DNA of 64,000 nt from CAYZMH01 sp964479445 (GTDB taxonomy: Bacteria; Bacteroidota; Bacteroidia; Bacteroidales; GCA-2748055): NCBI GenBank assembly GCA_964479445.1, contig CAYZMH010000001.1, positions 124,001 to 188,000 on the forward strand, given 5' to 3'. This document shows, one piece after another, positions 35,075 to 43,828 of this stretch. Positions within the stretch are counted from its first letter, which is position 1; each line of letters opens with the position of its first letter. A program made the translations under genes and the position numbers. The notes beneath the pieces are model-generated. The model was not told where the DNA came from and searched no databases. It was given only the letters and a program-made list of their open reading frames with translations.

Positions 35075-36319
35075 ATGACCAAACCAGAAGAGATCCGAAC
35101 AAGCTCCTTTGACTATTCATTACCTGATGAGCGTATTGCCAGGTATCCTGTATCCCCGCGCGACAGTTCACGGCTTCTTGTCTACAACCAGGGATTGATT
35201 ACACAGGATCGGTTCACGGGTATCCGTGAATGGCTGACCAATCATAACCGACTGATATTCAATAATACAAGGGTCATCCAGGCCAGGATGCTTTTTAAAA
35301 AAACTACAGGGGCCGGCATTGAGATCTTTTGCCTGGAACCATTCGATCCCCCGGATTATGTGCAGGCTTTTGAACAAACCAGCTCCTGTCAATGGACATG
35401 TCTTGTGGGAAATGCCCGCAAGTGGAGAAGTGAACTGCTGGAGCAGACACTGATGATCGGTTCGAAAAAAGTGCGCCTTCAGGCGGAGAAATGTTCATCG
35501 ACAGGAAGGAACTACATCGTTCGCTTCCAATGGGATAATACATGTATTACTTTTGCTGAGATTCTGGATCATTTTGGCAGCACCCCCATTCCACCCTATT
35601 TGAAGCGAGAACCGGAATCTTCTGATGCTACCAGCTACCAGACCATTTACGCCGAAATGAATGGTTCGGTTGCAGCTCCCACGGCGGGGCTTCACTTTAC
35701 CGAATCGCTTCTCGGACAGCTGGAAAAACAGGGAGTCTCGTTTTCTCACATCACCCTTCATGTGGGTGCAGGCACTTTTATACCGGTGAAAAGTGAAAAC
35801 GCGGTCCATCACACCATGCATGCAGAAATGGTGTCGGTCAGCAGGGACCTTCTATCTACCCTGATCCGGGAAGAAAAAAATTTGATTACTGTAGGCACGA
35901 CAAGCACCCGCAGCCTGGAGACCCTCTACTGGCTGGGGGTTAAATCCCTGGTTAATCCTGAATTTACGTTACGAAATCTTTTTTTCGATCAATGGGAAGC
36001 TTATAACCTGCCACCTGATGTTCCTGTTAAAGAAGCAATTTCATCCCTTCTCCATAGGATCGACGAGGCAGGCATGAACCAGCTGGATTACACTACCCAG
36101 ATCATGATAGTTCCGGGATACCGCTTTAAATTAACAGAGGGATTGATCACCAATTTTCACCAGCCGCGAAGCACTTTATTGATGCTCATTGCAGCATTTG
36201 TGGGGAATGATTGGAAAAGAATATACCAGGTTGCCCTGGATCAGAATTTCCGGTTTCTCAGTTATGGAGATAGTTCAATCCTGCTACCTTCCGGTAGTCA
36301 CAGCCAATTTCCAATTTAA
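35075..36319 (+). CDS. queA: S-adenosylmethionine:tRNA ribosyltransferase-isomerase
   Basis: Transfers and rearranges ribose from SAM onto preQ1 in tRNA to make epoxyqueuosine. It is 414 residues, the longer Bacteroidota form. Family landmarks are FDYSLPDERIARYPVSPRD, LIFNNTRVIQARM, GSTPIPPYLKR, YAEMNGSVAAPTAGLHF, THEVGAG-like HVGAGTFIPVK, TVGTTSTRSLETL and TNFHQPRSTLLMLIAAFVG. The rest of the queuosine pathway is not in the window. It converges with the threonine aldolase gene, with 30 bases between the stops. Confidence 0.93.
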   Translation: MTKPEEIRTSSFDYSLPDERIARYPVSPRDSSRLLVYNQGLITQDRFTGIREWLTNHNRLIFNNTRVIQARMLFKKTTGAGIEIFCLEPFDPPDYVQAFEQTSSCQWTCLVGNARKWRSELLEQTLMIGSKKVRLQAEKCSSTGRNYIVRFQWDNTCITFAEILDHFGSTPIPPYLKREPESSDATSYQTIYAEMNGSVAAPTAGLHFTESLLGQLEKQGVSFSHITLHVGAGTFIPVKSENAVHHTMHAEMVSVSRDLLSTLIREEKNLITVGTTSTRSLETLYWLGVKSLVNPEFTLRNLFFDQWEAYNLPPDVPVKEAISSLLHRIDEAGMNQLDYTTQIMIVPGYRFKLTEGLITNFHQPRSTLLMLIAAFVGNDWKRIYQVALDQNFRFLSYGDSSILLPSGSHSQFPI

Positions 36320-36349
36320 GAAACCATCCATCTTATATCTTGATGGTAA

Positions 36350-37390
36350 TCAATGTACCACATTTTCAAGCAGATCGATAAACCGGGCGATATCCTCCTC
36401 GGTGGTATCGTAGGAGCACATCCAGCGGACCTCGGAAGCGGAGTCATCCCACATATAGAAAAAGAAAGAATCCTGCAGCCTGGGGATAACCTCTGCAGGC
36501 ACTCGTGCAAAAACTGCATTTGCCTGTACGGGTTGGGTAACCTCAATACCAGGAATCTTTTTTACTGCCCGGTATAACTTCATGGCCATGCGATTGGCAT
36601 GGGATGCATTATGTTTCCATAATTCATCGTCTAGAAATGCGCTGAATTGTGCTGCGATATAGCGCATTTTCGAGGCCAGTTGCATTCCCTGCTTTCGCCG
36701 GTATTTGAAATCCCTTGCCAGGCGGGTATTGAAAAACACGACTGCCTCGCCATACATCATCCCGTTTTTTGTTCCGCCGAAAGAGAGTACGTCCACTCCC
36801 GCCCCTCCGGTTATGGAATAGAGATCGGTTTGCAAGGAGGCAGCTGCATTGCTTATGCGTGCTCCGTCCATATGCAGGATCATCTCGTTTGCATGCGCGA
36901 AATCAGCTATTGCGCGAATCTCTTCGGGGGTGTAGACCGTTCCCACTTCGGTGACCTGGGTAATGGAGATCACCCGTGGCTGAACATGGTGCTCGAAACC
37001 TATACCCTGCATATGCTGGCGGATTGCATCGGGTGTCAGTTTACCATCGGGAGTCGATACAGTTAGTAATTTGCACCCCGTGAATTTTTCCGGTGCCCCG
37101 CATTCATCCACATGGATGTGGGCGGTATCCGGACAAATAACAGCGTGGTGGGATTGAGTGGCCGCAGATAGTCCGAGTACATTCGCCGCAGTCCCGATAA
37201 ACACAAAAAAGATCTCAGCATCCTTCCCAAAGATCGTTTTCATTTTCTCCAGGGCATCGCGGGTGTACCGATCATCTCCGTATGCGACTACATGTCCGGT
37301 ATTCACCTTCTGCATTGCCCGGAAAACATCGGGGTGTACCGGGGCATTGTTATCACTTGCGAATCCGCGTGGATTTTCATATTTATTCAT
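36350..37390 (-). CDS. ltaE: Low-specificity L-threonine aldolase
   Basis: PLP enzyme of 346 residues that splits threonine or allo-threonine to glycine and acetaldehyde. It begins RGFASDNNAPVHPDVFRAM. TAANVLGLSAATQSHHAVIC, HVDECGAPEKFTGCKL, VTEVGTVYTPEEI and LHMDGARISNAAA are typical. The PLP lysine lies in LSFGGTKNGMM. It is 30 bases past the (damaged) C69 dipeptidase gene on the same strand, and a shared amino-acid catabolic transcript is possible. Confidence 0.92.
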   Translation of the reverse strand: MNKYENPRGFASDNNAPVHPDVFRAMQKVNTGHVVAYGDDRYTRDALEKMKTIFGKDAEIFFVFIGTAANVLGLSAATQSHHAVICPDTAHIHVDECGAPEKFTGCKLLTVSTPDGKLTPDAIRQHMQGIGFEHHVQPRVISITQVTEVGTVYTPEEIRAIADFAHANEMILHMDGARISNAAASLQTDLYSITGGAGVDVLSFGGTKNGMMYGEAVVFFNTRLARDFKYRRKQGMQLASKMRYIAAQFSAFLDDELWKHNASHANRMAMKLYRAVKKIPGIEVTQPVQANAVFARVPAEVIPRLQDSFFFYMWDDSASEVRWMCSYDTTEEDIARFIDLLENVVH

Positions 37391-37419
37391 TAAAGCTTCA
37401 ATTTTTGGGTTTACGGAGT

Positions 37420-39008
37420 TTAAAATTTTTCATCATACCGGGTCCAGAGCATGTCTCCCAGGTCCCAGGCTTTGTGCACTGCTTTATTTCCCCACTCCAT
37501 GGTATAGCCGGTGAGCAGTTCATTGAGTTCCCGGTATTTCTTCTGTTCATATAATTCAAGTGCACGAGCTTCCAGTTCAGGTTGTTTTTTGAATAATTCC
37601 TTCTGCCATTCATCCCATACCCGGTTCACATCATGCCGCATATCGCCCCATCGCTGTGCTGTGAGGGTGCCAAGCCTGTTAAAAGCCCACCAGGCCGATT
37701 CCTTGGTATATCCGTTGGGCCTGCCTGGGGTTTTGTAGGAAGGAGGCAGATCGTTAACCGAACAATAGACAGGGATATAGAGTGACGTGGCAACATTGTC
37801 CTGTGCCAGCCATACCACCCCGCCAATCTCATCAGGCAGCCAGTTCCTGCACTGTATTACTGTAGCATACATTGTATACCAGCGGGCGATGGTACGCTCA
37901 CCTCGCCAACCCCATCCTCCGTTGATGTCGAAAAGCTTATTCATATCGTAGGGCATGTGTGGATTGGCCAGTGGGGATATATGAACCTTGCCGCTGTCAT
38001 CCGCCACTGTGAGGTTTTTGGTCATATCATAGGGCGTTCCCTCGTAATAATCGGAGAATACTTCACCAGGTCAGCCAGGGATATTTTATTATCGGGCTTC
38101 ACCGAGAACGGGTAGTTTTCTGCGTATGCATCCAGCTCCAGGGAAGGGGCCAGTAAATCAAAAACACGCCACTCACGCCTTCTCGCTGCAAGTGAGGTCC
38201 TGCTTTTCGGTGCATAGGCATAGCAGAAACGAAACGTCTCTTCTCCGTCCCACCAGCCATTGTCAAGGGCCACCTGGTAAATGTTTTCGCTGGCCATAAA
38301 GTGATCGGGATCATCCAGGTCAACCTCCCTGATCGTACTTGCATTGGCATTAACAGAAACGTGATCATCCGGCACTCGCTGGGCAACCCAGACGGAGCCT
38401 GTGTTTCCCTTTCCAGGACCGACAATTTCAAAATGCCATACCTCGTTTTTGTCGGCAATGGTCAGACACTCCCCGTAATCATTCCAACCATACTTCCCGG
38501 TTAACTCTCCAGCCATCCTGATGGCATCCCGGGCGGTGGAACACCGCTCCAGCATCAACCGGCAGAGGCGCTGGCAATCGATAAGACCGGAATCGGACTG
38601 AAGTTCTTCTCGTCCCCCGAAGGTGGACTCCCCTATGGCCAGTTGTTTTTCATTCATGCATGGATAGGCGGTATTGATGTACTGGTAGGTTTTCCTGACC
38701 TGGGGAATGGATCCAATGGGATTGTGCGCGTAGGTGGGCATCGCGAACGAATCGCAGGCAACCCTTTTATACATGGTAACCCGGTCGTTTCGCCCGTACG
38801 TTTTTGCCGGAGCAATGTCCATCCATGAGCGGGTCCGGTGACTGTCGTCGGTGTGCGAAGTGATTACAGAACCATCTGTGGTGGCATTTTTTCCTGCCGT
38901 TATCGAAGTGCAACCGTCAGGCCACCCGCCTTCCCAATCGGGAATTTGACCGGTAGTAGCCAATATGGTAGAAAGGGTCAGTAGCATAAATGTTAACAAG
39001 TACTTCAT
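37420..39008 (-). pseudogene. C69-family (PepD-like) dipeptidase, split by a one-base frameshift
   Basis: Two overlapping open frames (39008-38022 and 38025-37420) together make one secreted C69 dipeptidase of about 528 residues. The first part has a signal peptide and the N-terminal nucleophile Cys33 (WPDGCTSITAGKNATTDGS). It ends YSPIITRERPMI, then stops. Reading the minus strand with one base fewer near 38053-38057 gives YSDYYEGTPYDMTKNLTVAD, which is the normal family continuation and joins the second frame perfectly. It is either a recent indel or a sequencing or assembly error. No other damage is seen, which favours error or very recent inactivation. If intact, it would cleave dipeptides in the periplasm. 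Confidence 0.85.
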
Positions 39009-39317
39009 GATAGTCGAATTTTTGGTCCGACAATATACGAAAAGCAGAATGATAAAAAGTGGAACATTTCTCCTGTGTTATGTGATAAACTATCGGACCT
39101 TTTTGTTAAAAAACTCATAAATGATGGGAACAAAACCACTTTTCAATGTTAAAAATAGTCATTTTATCAAAAAATAGTTTGCGTCTGCAAGTTCGTTATT
39201 TAAAATTGATCAAAATAGCAGAAACTTTGATTGGGTTCAATTGTCTGTCTAATAAAGTACGCAGCTTATAAATACCATGTTATAAATACCATGTTGCACA
39301 AACTAAACCATCCTATT
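39009..39317. other. AT-rich divergent region before the S74 fibre gene
   Basis: This 309-base region separates the C69 gene (minus) and the fibre gene (plus). It holds a 14-base tandem duplication, TTATAAATACCATG at 39266-39279 and 39280-39293, immediately upstream of the fibre start. No RNA or protein gene is visible, and no full promoter consensus was found. Confidence 0.45.
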
Positions 39318-42065
39318 ATGAAACGAATGCTACTGATTATCACCGTACTTACTTTTGGTGCATTATTGATTGCCCAGCCCCCCCAGGGATTTCGTTATCA
39401 AGCTGTTGCCCGCAACCCGGAAAATAATCCGCTGAGCAACTCATCCATTACCGTTCGAATTGGAATTTTACATAATGAAGTGTTGGTCTGGCAGGAGGAT
39501 CACCAGGTTACAACCAATTACATGGGGCTGTTCTCCCTGGTGATCGGAGATCCCGGGGCTGCGGCCAGCGGAGGAACACTGGATGAATTTTCAGACATAT
39601 CCTGGGGTTCCGGAGAACACGAGCTTAATGTGCAGGTAAATGCAGGCGATGGATTTGTAGATATGGGTTCCGAACCATTTCTCTCGGTACCGTATGCCCT
39701 GCATGCTGAAAGCACTGAAGGAGATGGAGACACCGATCCGGCCAATGAATTTCAAGATCTGCAATTTTCGGCCGGACAACTGTCACTTACCGATGATCCC
39801 AATCCGAACCCCATCGACATGAGAAATATACTAACGCAAGGGGTTGGCTGGCAACGGGAAAAGGATACGGTCTCTTTTGCCGGCAATGTGGGTATCGGCA
39901 CCAACCGGCCGCAAGGAAGCAAGTTCTCGGTGCAGGGAGATGAGCTGGCCGGAGAAGAGCCGCTTTTTGAGGTAAAACGCCAGGATGGCACTCCTGTATT
40001 TGTGGTGTATAACGACGGGGTCAGGGTATTTGTGCCTGAAGGAACAAAAAGTGCCAAGGGTGGATTCGCCGTCGGCGGCTACCAGACAGGGAAAAATAAT
40101 GGCGAAGGACAGGATTTCCTGCGGGTAACACCCGACTCGGTTCGGGTGTATGTACCCGATGATCCGCAGGCCAAAGGACTGAAGGGCGGTTTTGCCGTCG
40201 GAGGGTATAACATCGACACAAAACGGACTACGGACTACCTGATGGGAATCAACCGCAGCACAACTCAGTTTTACACGAGCGATCCCCGTTCCGGGTTCAC
40301 CCTGGGTGACCTGGGAAGCGGAGATAAACCAAAATATATGCAACTGACTCCATACAACTACCTGATAGGATTGAATGCCGGTGCAAGCCTGGATCCCGGG
40401 GTTGAAAGTCCGTCGGCCGGGAAATACAATGCTTTTATCGGCTACCAGGCAGGCAGGAGCGATGTTTCCGGGCGGTATAATCTTTTTATAGGCCACAACG
40501 CCGGGCGCGACAACACCGGATCCGGGACGGCCCTGGATGGTAATTTTAATGCTTTTATCGGTCACAACGCGGGAACTAACAATTCTACCGGATACCAGAA
40601 CGTATTCCTGGGTTCCAATGCAGGGAATTCCAATACAACGGGGAATGAAAACGTCTTTGTGGGGTTCCAGACAGGGTTGAACAACACGGATGGATCATCC
40701 AACGTCTTCCTGGGTGATGCGGCAGGTTTTTCCAATTCGGGAGGAACCTCCAATATTTTTATCGGTCAGAATGCCGGTTATAACAATGCATCGGGAAATA
40801 ACAATATTATGCTGGGTCGCGTGGCCGGTTACCTGGGTACTGCCCACGAGAACAATATCTTTATCGGGGATAGCACGGGCTATTTCACCAACGATCAGTT
40901 CGCCACGAAAAACGTATTCATCGGCTATGCTGCAGGAAAGAATACCCAGAGCTATAACAACATCTTTATCGGGAACAGGGCTGGCTACTATAACAGCGGA
41001 GGGCAGAATAACATTGCTATCGGAGACCAGGCCGGACTCAATACCAATTCCAGTCAGAATATCTTCATCGGAACGCAGGCCGGGCGAGACAATACGGATG
41101 GTTTCTTTAACATCATCATGGGACGCTATGCTGGGAGAAATAATACAACAGGATCACATCAGGTGATCATCGGAGGAGGAGCCGGCAGCAGTCTGACTAC
41201 CGGTTCTGAGAATGTGATCATCGGGGGCACAGCCGGCTCTGTCAATGAAACAGGTAACGGTAATATCTACCTGGGCTATGGAGCCGGCTGGAGCAATACC
41301 GGATCCAACAACATCTTTATCGGTCGCAGAGTGGGGTATGGAAACTTCCAGGATGTATCTGACAAACTGGTGGTCGATAACAGTTCGAACACCCAACCCC
41401 TGCTCTATGGAGATTTTGAGTTGGATGACCTGCTGATCAACGGGACAGTTCGTGTCGCCAATCATGACAATCTATATGGTTCCCACGGATTGATCATTGA
41501 TACCGACGGGGAGAGCACCGATGAACCGTTCCGGATCAGGACCAACGTGAGTCCGGGCAGCTGGTCCGACGCCGATACCCGGTTGCTGGTTTACGGGGAC
41601 GGCCGGGTAGTCATGCCCGAAGTATATAATGATTACGTTACCGGCAGGGATCTCTACATTAACTCAAACGGTCAGCTGGGCTATTACTCTTCCTCGCGTA
41701 AGTACAAGGAGAGCATCCGGGATATGTCCGATGTATCCTGGATGATGAACCTCCGCCCGGTAAGGTTCCATTACAAAGACGATGATGCCCGCAGGCAGCA
41801 TTACGGACTTATCGCCGAGGAAGTGGAAACCATCCGAAAGGATTTTGTAAGCTACAACCGCAAGGGGGAAGTGGAGACGGTTCACTATGACCAGCTTATC
41901 ACCCCGCTGATAAAATTTGTTCAACAACAACAGCAACAAATCGATAAGCAGCAGGAAGAGATCGAACAGTTGAAGAAGGAGAAAGCTGCCTATGCCGGAT
42001 TGGAAGAAAAGCTGCAACAACTTGAGGAGAAAATAAGGATATTGGATAACTTAGCAAATAAGTAA
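39318..42065 (+). CDS. Beaded surface fibre protein with C-terminal S74 (endosialidase-type) self-cleaving chaperone
   Basis: About 915 residues from the ATG at 39318, which begins a clear signal peptide (MLLIITVLTFGALLIA). The N-terminal domain GFRYQAVARNPENNPL to PFLSVPYALHA is the one common in Bacteroidota fibre-like proteins. About 18 repeats of some 17 residues follow (nt 40420-41345), with the pattern N-x-F-I-G-x-x-A-G-x-x-N, like YadA-type adhesin head repeats. The end is an S74 intramolecular chaperone: SSSRKYKESIRDM at the cut site, LRPVRFHYKDD, HYGLIAEEVE, then a Gln/Glu/Lys coiled coil. Such domains trimerise beta-helical fibres and then cleave themselves. No phage genes are nearby, so it is probably a cell-surface or secreted adhesin. 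Confidence 0.82.
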   Translation: MKRMLLIITVLTFGALLIAQPPQGFRYQAVARNPENNPLSNSSITVRIGILHNEVLVWQEDHQVTTNYMGLFSLVIGDPGAAASGGTLDEFSDISWGSGEHELNVQVNAGDGFVDMGSEPFLSVPYALHAESTEGDGDTDPANEFQDLQFSAGQLSLTDDPNPNPIDMRNILTQGVGWQREKDTVSFAGNVGIGTNRPQGSKFSVQGDELAGEEPLFEVKRQDGTPVFVVYNDGVRVFVPEGTKSAKGGFAVGGYQTGKNNGEGQDFLRVTPDSVRVYVPDDPQAKGLKGGFAVGGYNIDTKRTTDYLMGINRSTTQFYTSDPRSGFTLGDLGSGDKPKYMQLTPYNYLIGLNAGASLDPGVESPSAGKYNAFIGYQAGRSDVSGRYNLFIGHNAGRDNTGSGTALDGNFNAFIGHNAGTNNSTGYQNVFLGSNAGNSNTTGNENVFVGFQTGLNNTDGSSNVFLGDAAGFSNSGGTSNIFIGQNAGYNNASGNNNIMLGRVAGYLGTAHENNIFIGDSTGYFTNDQFATKNVFIGYAAGKNTQSYNNIFIGNRAGYYNSGGQNNIAIGDQAGLNTNSSQNIFIGTQAGRDNTDGFFNIIMGRYAGRNNTTGSHQVIIGGGAGSSLTTGSENVIIGGTAGSVNETGNGNIYLGYGAGWSNTGSNNIFIGRRVGYGNFQDVSDKLVVDNSSNTQPLLYGDFELDDLLINGTVRVANHDNLYGSHGLIIDTDGESTDEPFRIRTNVSPGSWSDADTRLLVYGDGRVVMPEVYNDYVTGRDLYINSNGQLGYYSSSRKYKESIRDMSDVSWMMNLRPVRFHYKDDDARRQHYGLIAEEVETIRKDFVSYNRKGEVETVHYDQLITPLIKFVQQQQQQIDKQQEEIEQLKKEKAAYAGLEEKLQQLEEKIRILDNLANK
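40420..41345 (+). repeat. Array of about 18 coding repeats (NxFIGxxAG type)
   Basis: Within the fibre gene, units of about 51 bases encode variants of N-x-(F/I)-(I/L)-G-x-x-A-G-x-x-N-x-x-G. Unit lengths vary slightly, with longer insertions after units 2 and 9. The protein pattern is conserved more than the DNA. Confidence 0.8.
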
Positions 42066-42146
42066 ATCAACACTATTTCCAATTGCGTGTTTGTCCGATT
42101 CCGGTTGCAACCGGAACGCAATGAACCGCCAGAAAAAATCGTATTG

Positions 42147-42617
42147 ATGGATACCAGGAAAAAGACCGGTCGCTACGAGCGAATTTTTAAACAGCTGGAA
42201 CCTCTGATGAACGAGAGTAACGATCCGGTTTCACGCATGGCCACCGTCGCAGCTGTTCTTCACCATAAAATGGATTATTTTTTCTGGACCGGATTCTACC
42301 TTCACAGGGGGGATATCCTTACAGTGGGACCCTACCAGGGCCCGGTAGCCTGCCAGGAGCTGAAGAACAATAGCGGGGTGTGCTGGGCAGCGTTTAATCA
42401 AAAAAAGACCGTTGTGGTGGAAGACGTGGAACAGTTCCCCGGCCATATCGCCTGCGATTCCCGTTCAAAATCAGAGATCACGGTTCCTGTTTATGGTACG
42501 GATAATAATATAAAGGCCATATTGGACGTGGATGCACGCGAGCTGGCACAATTTGATGATACCGATGCAACCAACCTGAACCGTATCGCTGCACTGATTT
42601 ATCGTGGGTTAACCTGA
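42147..42617 (+). CDS. msrC: Free methionine-(R)-sulfoxide reductase (GAF-domain fRMsr)
   Basis: A 156-residue GAF-fold enzyme that reduces free Met-R-sulfoxide using thioredoxin. The start ATG at 42147 gives MDTRKKTGRYERIF. All three family cysteines are present: GPVACQEL, GVCWAAF and HIACDSRSKSEI, along with FPGHIACD and VPVYG. The longer frame upstream from 42087 adds residues foreign to the family. It is monocistronic and faces an extremely AT-rich gap before the convergent UPF0316 gene. It fits with Gpx in the same region as oxidative-stress protection. Confidence 0.92.
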   Translation: MDTRKKTGRYERIFKQLEPLMNESNDPVSRMATVAAVLHHKMDYFFWTGFYLHRGDILTVGPYQGPVACQELKNNSGVCWAAFNQKKTVVVEDVEQFPGHIACDSRSKSEITVPVYGTDNNIKAILDVDARELAQFDDTDATNLNRIAALIYRGLT

Positions 42618-42782
42618 TTTTGATTAACAATATATAATTAAAATAAATTATACTGAATTTCGATATATAATAATAATTATTTATATTTTGATTATTAAAT
42701 CCCTTATATCGGATTAAAATATTGAAATATATAAATATAAAAGATTATATATTAAAACTGAATATAAATATAATAGCTTATA
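42618..42782. other. Extremely AT-rich convergent gap
   Basis: These 165 bases between msrC and the UPF0316 gene are roughly nine-tenths A/T, made of repeated ATATAAT/TTATATA-like words, unlike the surrounding sequence. No gene or distinct terminator can be picked out. It may act as a diffuse terminator, a nucleoid-protein binding patch, or a scar of an insertion. Confidence 0.5.
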
Positions 42783-43361
42783 TTATTTACTCTTTCTCAG
42801 TTTTCTCCTGCGGCGTTTCGGGGGATTCATGGGAAATACACCGTGCCTTACCTGTCTCACATCTTCCACCACATAGAACGCTTTGGGATTGCTCCGGTTG
42901 ATAATTTCGGAGAGTTCTTTCATGCGCTCCCGTTTCAGGACCGTATAGATCACCTGTACATTCTCATACTGGCCTTTGGCGTCCAGGCTGGTTGTTCCGA
43001 ATTTACGATCGTGCAACTCTTTGAGCAATGTGTTGATATTCTCCGATGTAAAGATTCTCACCAGCACGTTCCCTATAGCAAGCTTCTCTTCCAGGATCAT
43101 TCCGATATACGTTCCGGAAGCAAAACCTGCAGCATAGACAATGTAATAAAGAAAGTTATCCAGGTTTTTCATGATACCGCTGATGGCGATGACCCAGATA
43201 AGGATCTCGAAAAAGCCGAGTACCGGGGCAATGATTTTGTATCCCCGGGATACAAAGATGATCCGTACTGTACCGATACTTACATCCAGGATACGGGCCC
43301 CAAAAATCAGCAGAGGTATAAGCACGTACGTGTAAAGGTCGGGGTAATTCTCTTGTATCAT
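42783..43361 (-). CDS. UPF0316 / DUF2179-type membrane protein
   Basis: A 192-residue protein. Three transmembrane segments fill the first 90 residues (LIPLLIFGARILDVSIGTVRII, given here by its landmarks ARILDVSIGT and FVSRGYK). A cytosolic DUF2179-like domain follows, with NVLVRIFTS, YTVLKRERMKEL and NPKAFYVVEDVRQV, and a very basic tail PPKRRRRKLRKSK. The function of the family is unknown, although the DUF2179 fold binds ligands in related membrane proteins. Its start overlaps the stop of the receiver gene upstream by four bases (ATGA), so the two are translationally coupled. Confidence 0.82.
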   Translation of the reverse strand: MIQENYPDLYTYVLIPLLIFGARILDVSIGTVRIIFVSRGYKIIAPVLGFFEILIWVIAISGIMKNLDNFLYYIVYAAGFASGTYIGMILEEKLAIGNVLVRIFTSENINTLLKELHDRKFGTTSLDAKGQYENVQVIYTVLKRERMKELSEIINRSNPKAFYVVEDVRQVRHGVFPMNPPKRRRRKLRKSK

Positions 43362-43732
43362 GAGATCAGGTTGTCAATTTTGGACCGGATTTTTGCTATG
43401 GAATAGGGTTTGGTGATCAGCTCATCAAAACCTACGTCCGCATAGTCTTCAAAAAAGAGATCAGGATTATGTGCTGTCAGCGCAATGATTGGGATGGAGT
43501 TTATTGGGTGCGGCATCTCATTGCGAATATGATTGGTGGTCTCGATACCATTCATCACCGGCATTTCAATGTCCATAAAGATCATCTGGAATTCCCCTTC
43601 CTCCAGGGCGCGAATAGCCTCCTCACCATTCTCCACAAGCGTTACCTGGTTTCCCGTTGATTTGATCAGCTCTGAGAGCAACAGCCTGTTGGTGAAAATA
43701 TCATCCACTACCAATATCCGGATCCCTTCCAT
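43358..43732 (-). CDS. Single-domain response regulator (receiver only)
   Basis: A 124-residue CheY-like receiver with no output domain. Acidic pocket residues are in VVDDIFTNR, the phospho-acceptor Asp in IFMDIEMPVMNG, the switch Thr in IALTAHN, and the conserved Lys in ITKPYS. It is coupled to the UPF0316 membrane protein and divergent from the GAF/PAS sensor at 43829, so it could take phosphate from a kinase elsewhere and act on one of these neighbours (inference). Confidence 0.9.
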   Translation of the reverse strand: MEGIRILVVDDIFTNRLLLSELIKSTGNQVTLVENGEEAIRALEEGEFQMIFMDIEMPVMNGIETTNHIRNEMPHPINSIPIIALTAHNPDLFFEDYADVGFDELITKPYSIAKIRSKIDNLIS

Positions 43733-43828
43733 TGCGTTTTTTTAGGGAAGTAAAATTATAAAATTGAATGCAATCAGCATTAGGCTTCGCAAAATAAGTT
43801 GTATTTTTAAGCGACATCGGCCTTTTTT

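Noticed and set aside
38301..38504. Small frames inside the C69 gene as separate proteins
   Set aside because: They overlap the dipeptidase frames and show no family features. The frameshift explains the split.
39318..42065. Prophage tail fibre
   Set aside because: No phage structural, integrase or lysis gene is nearby, and the N-terminal domain is a secreted Bacteroidota type.
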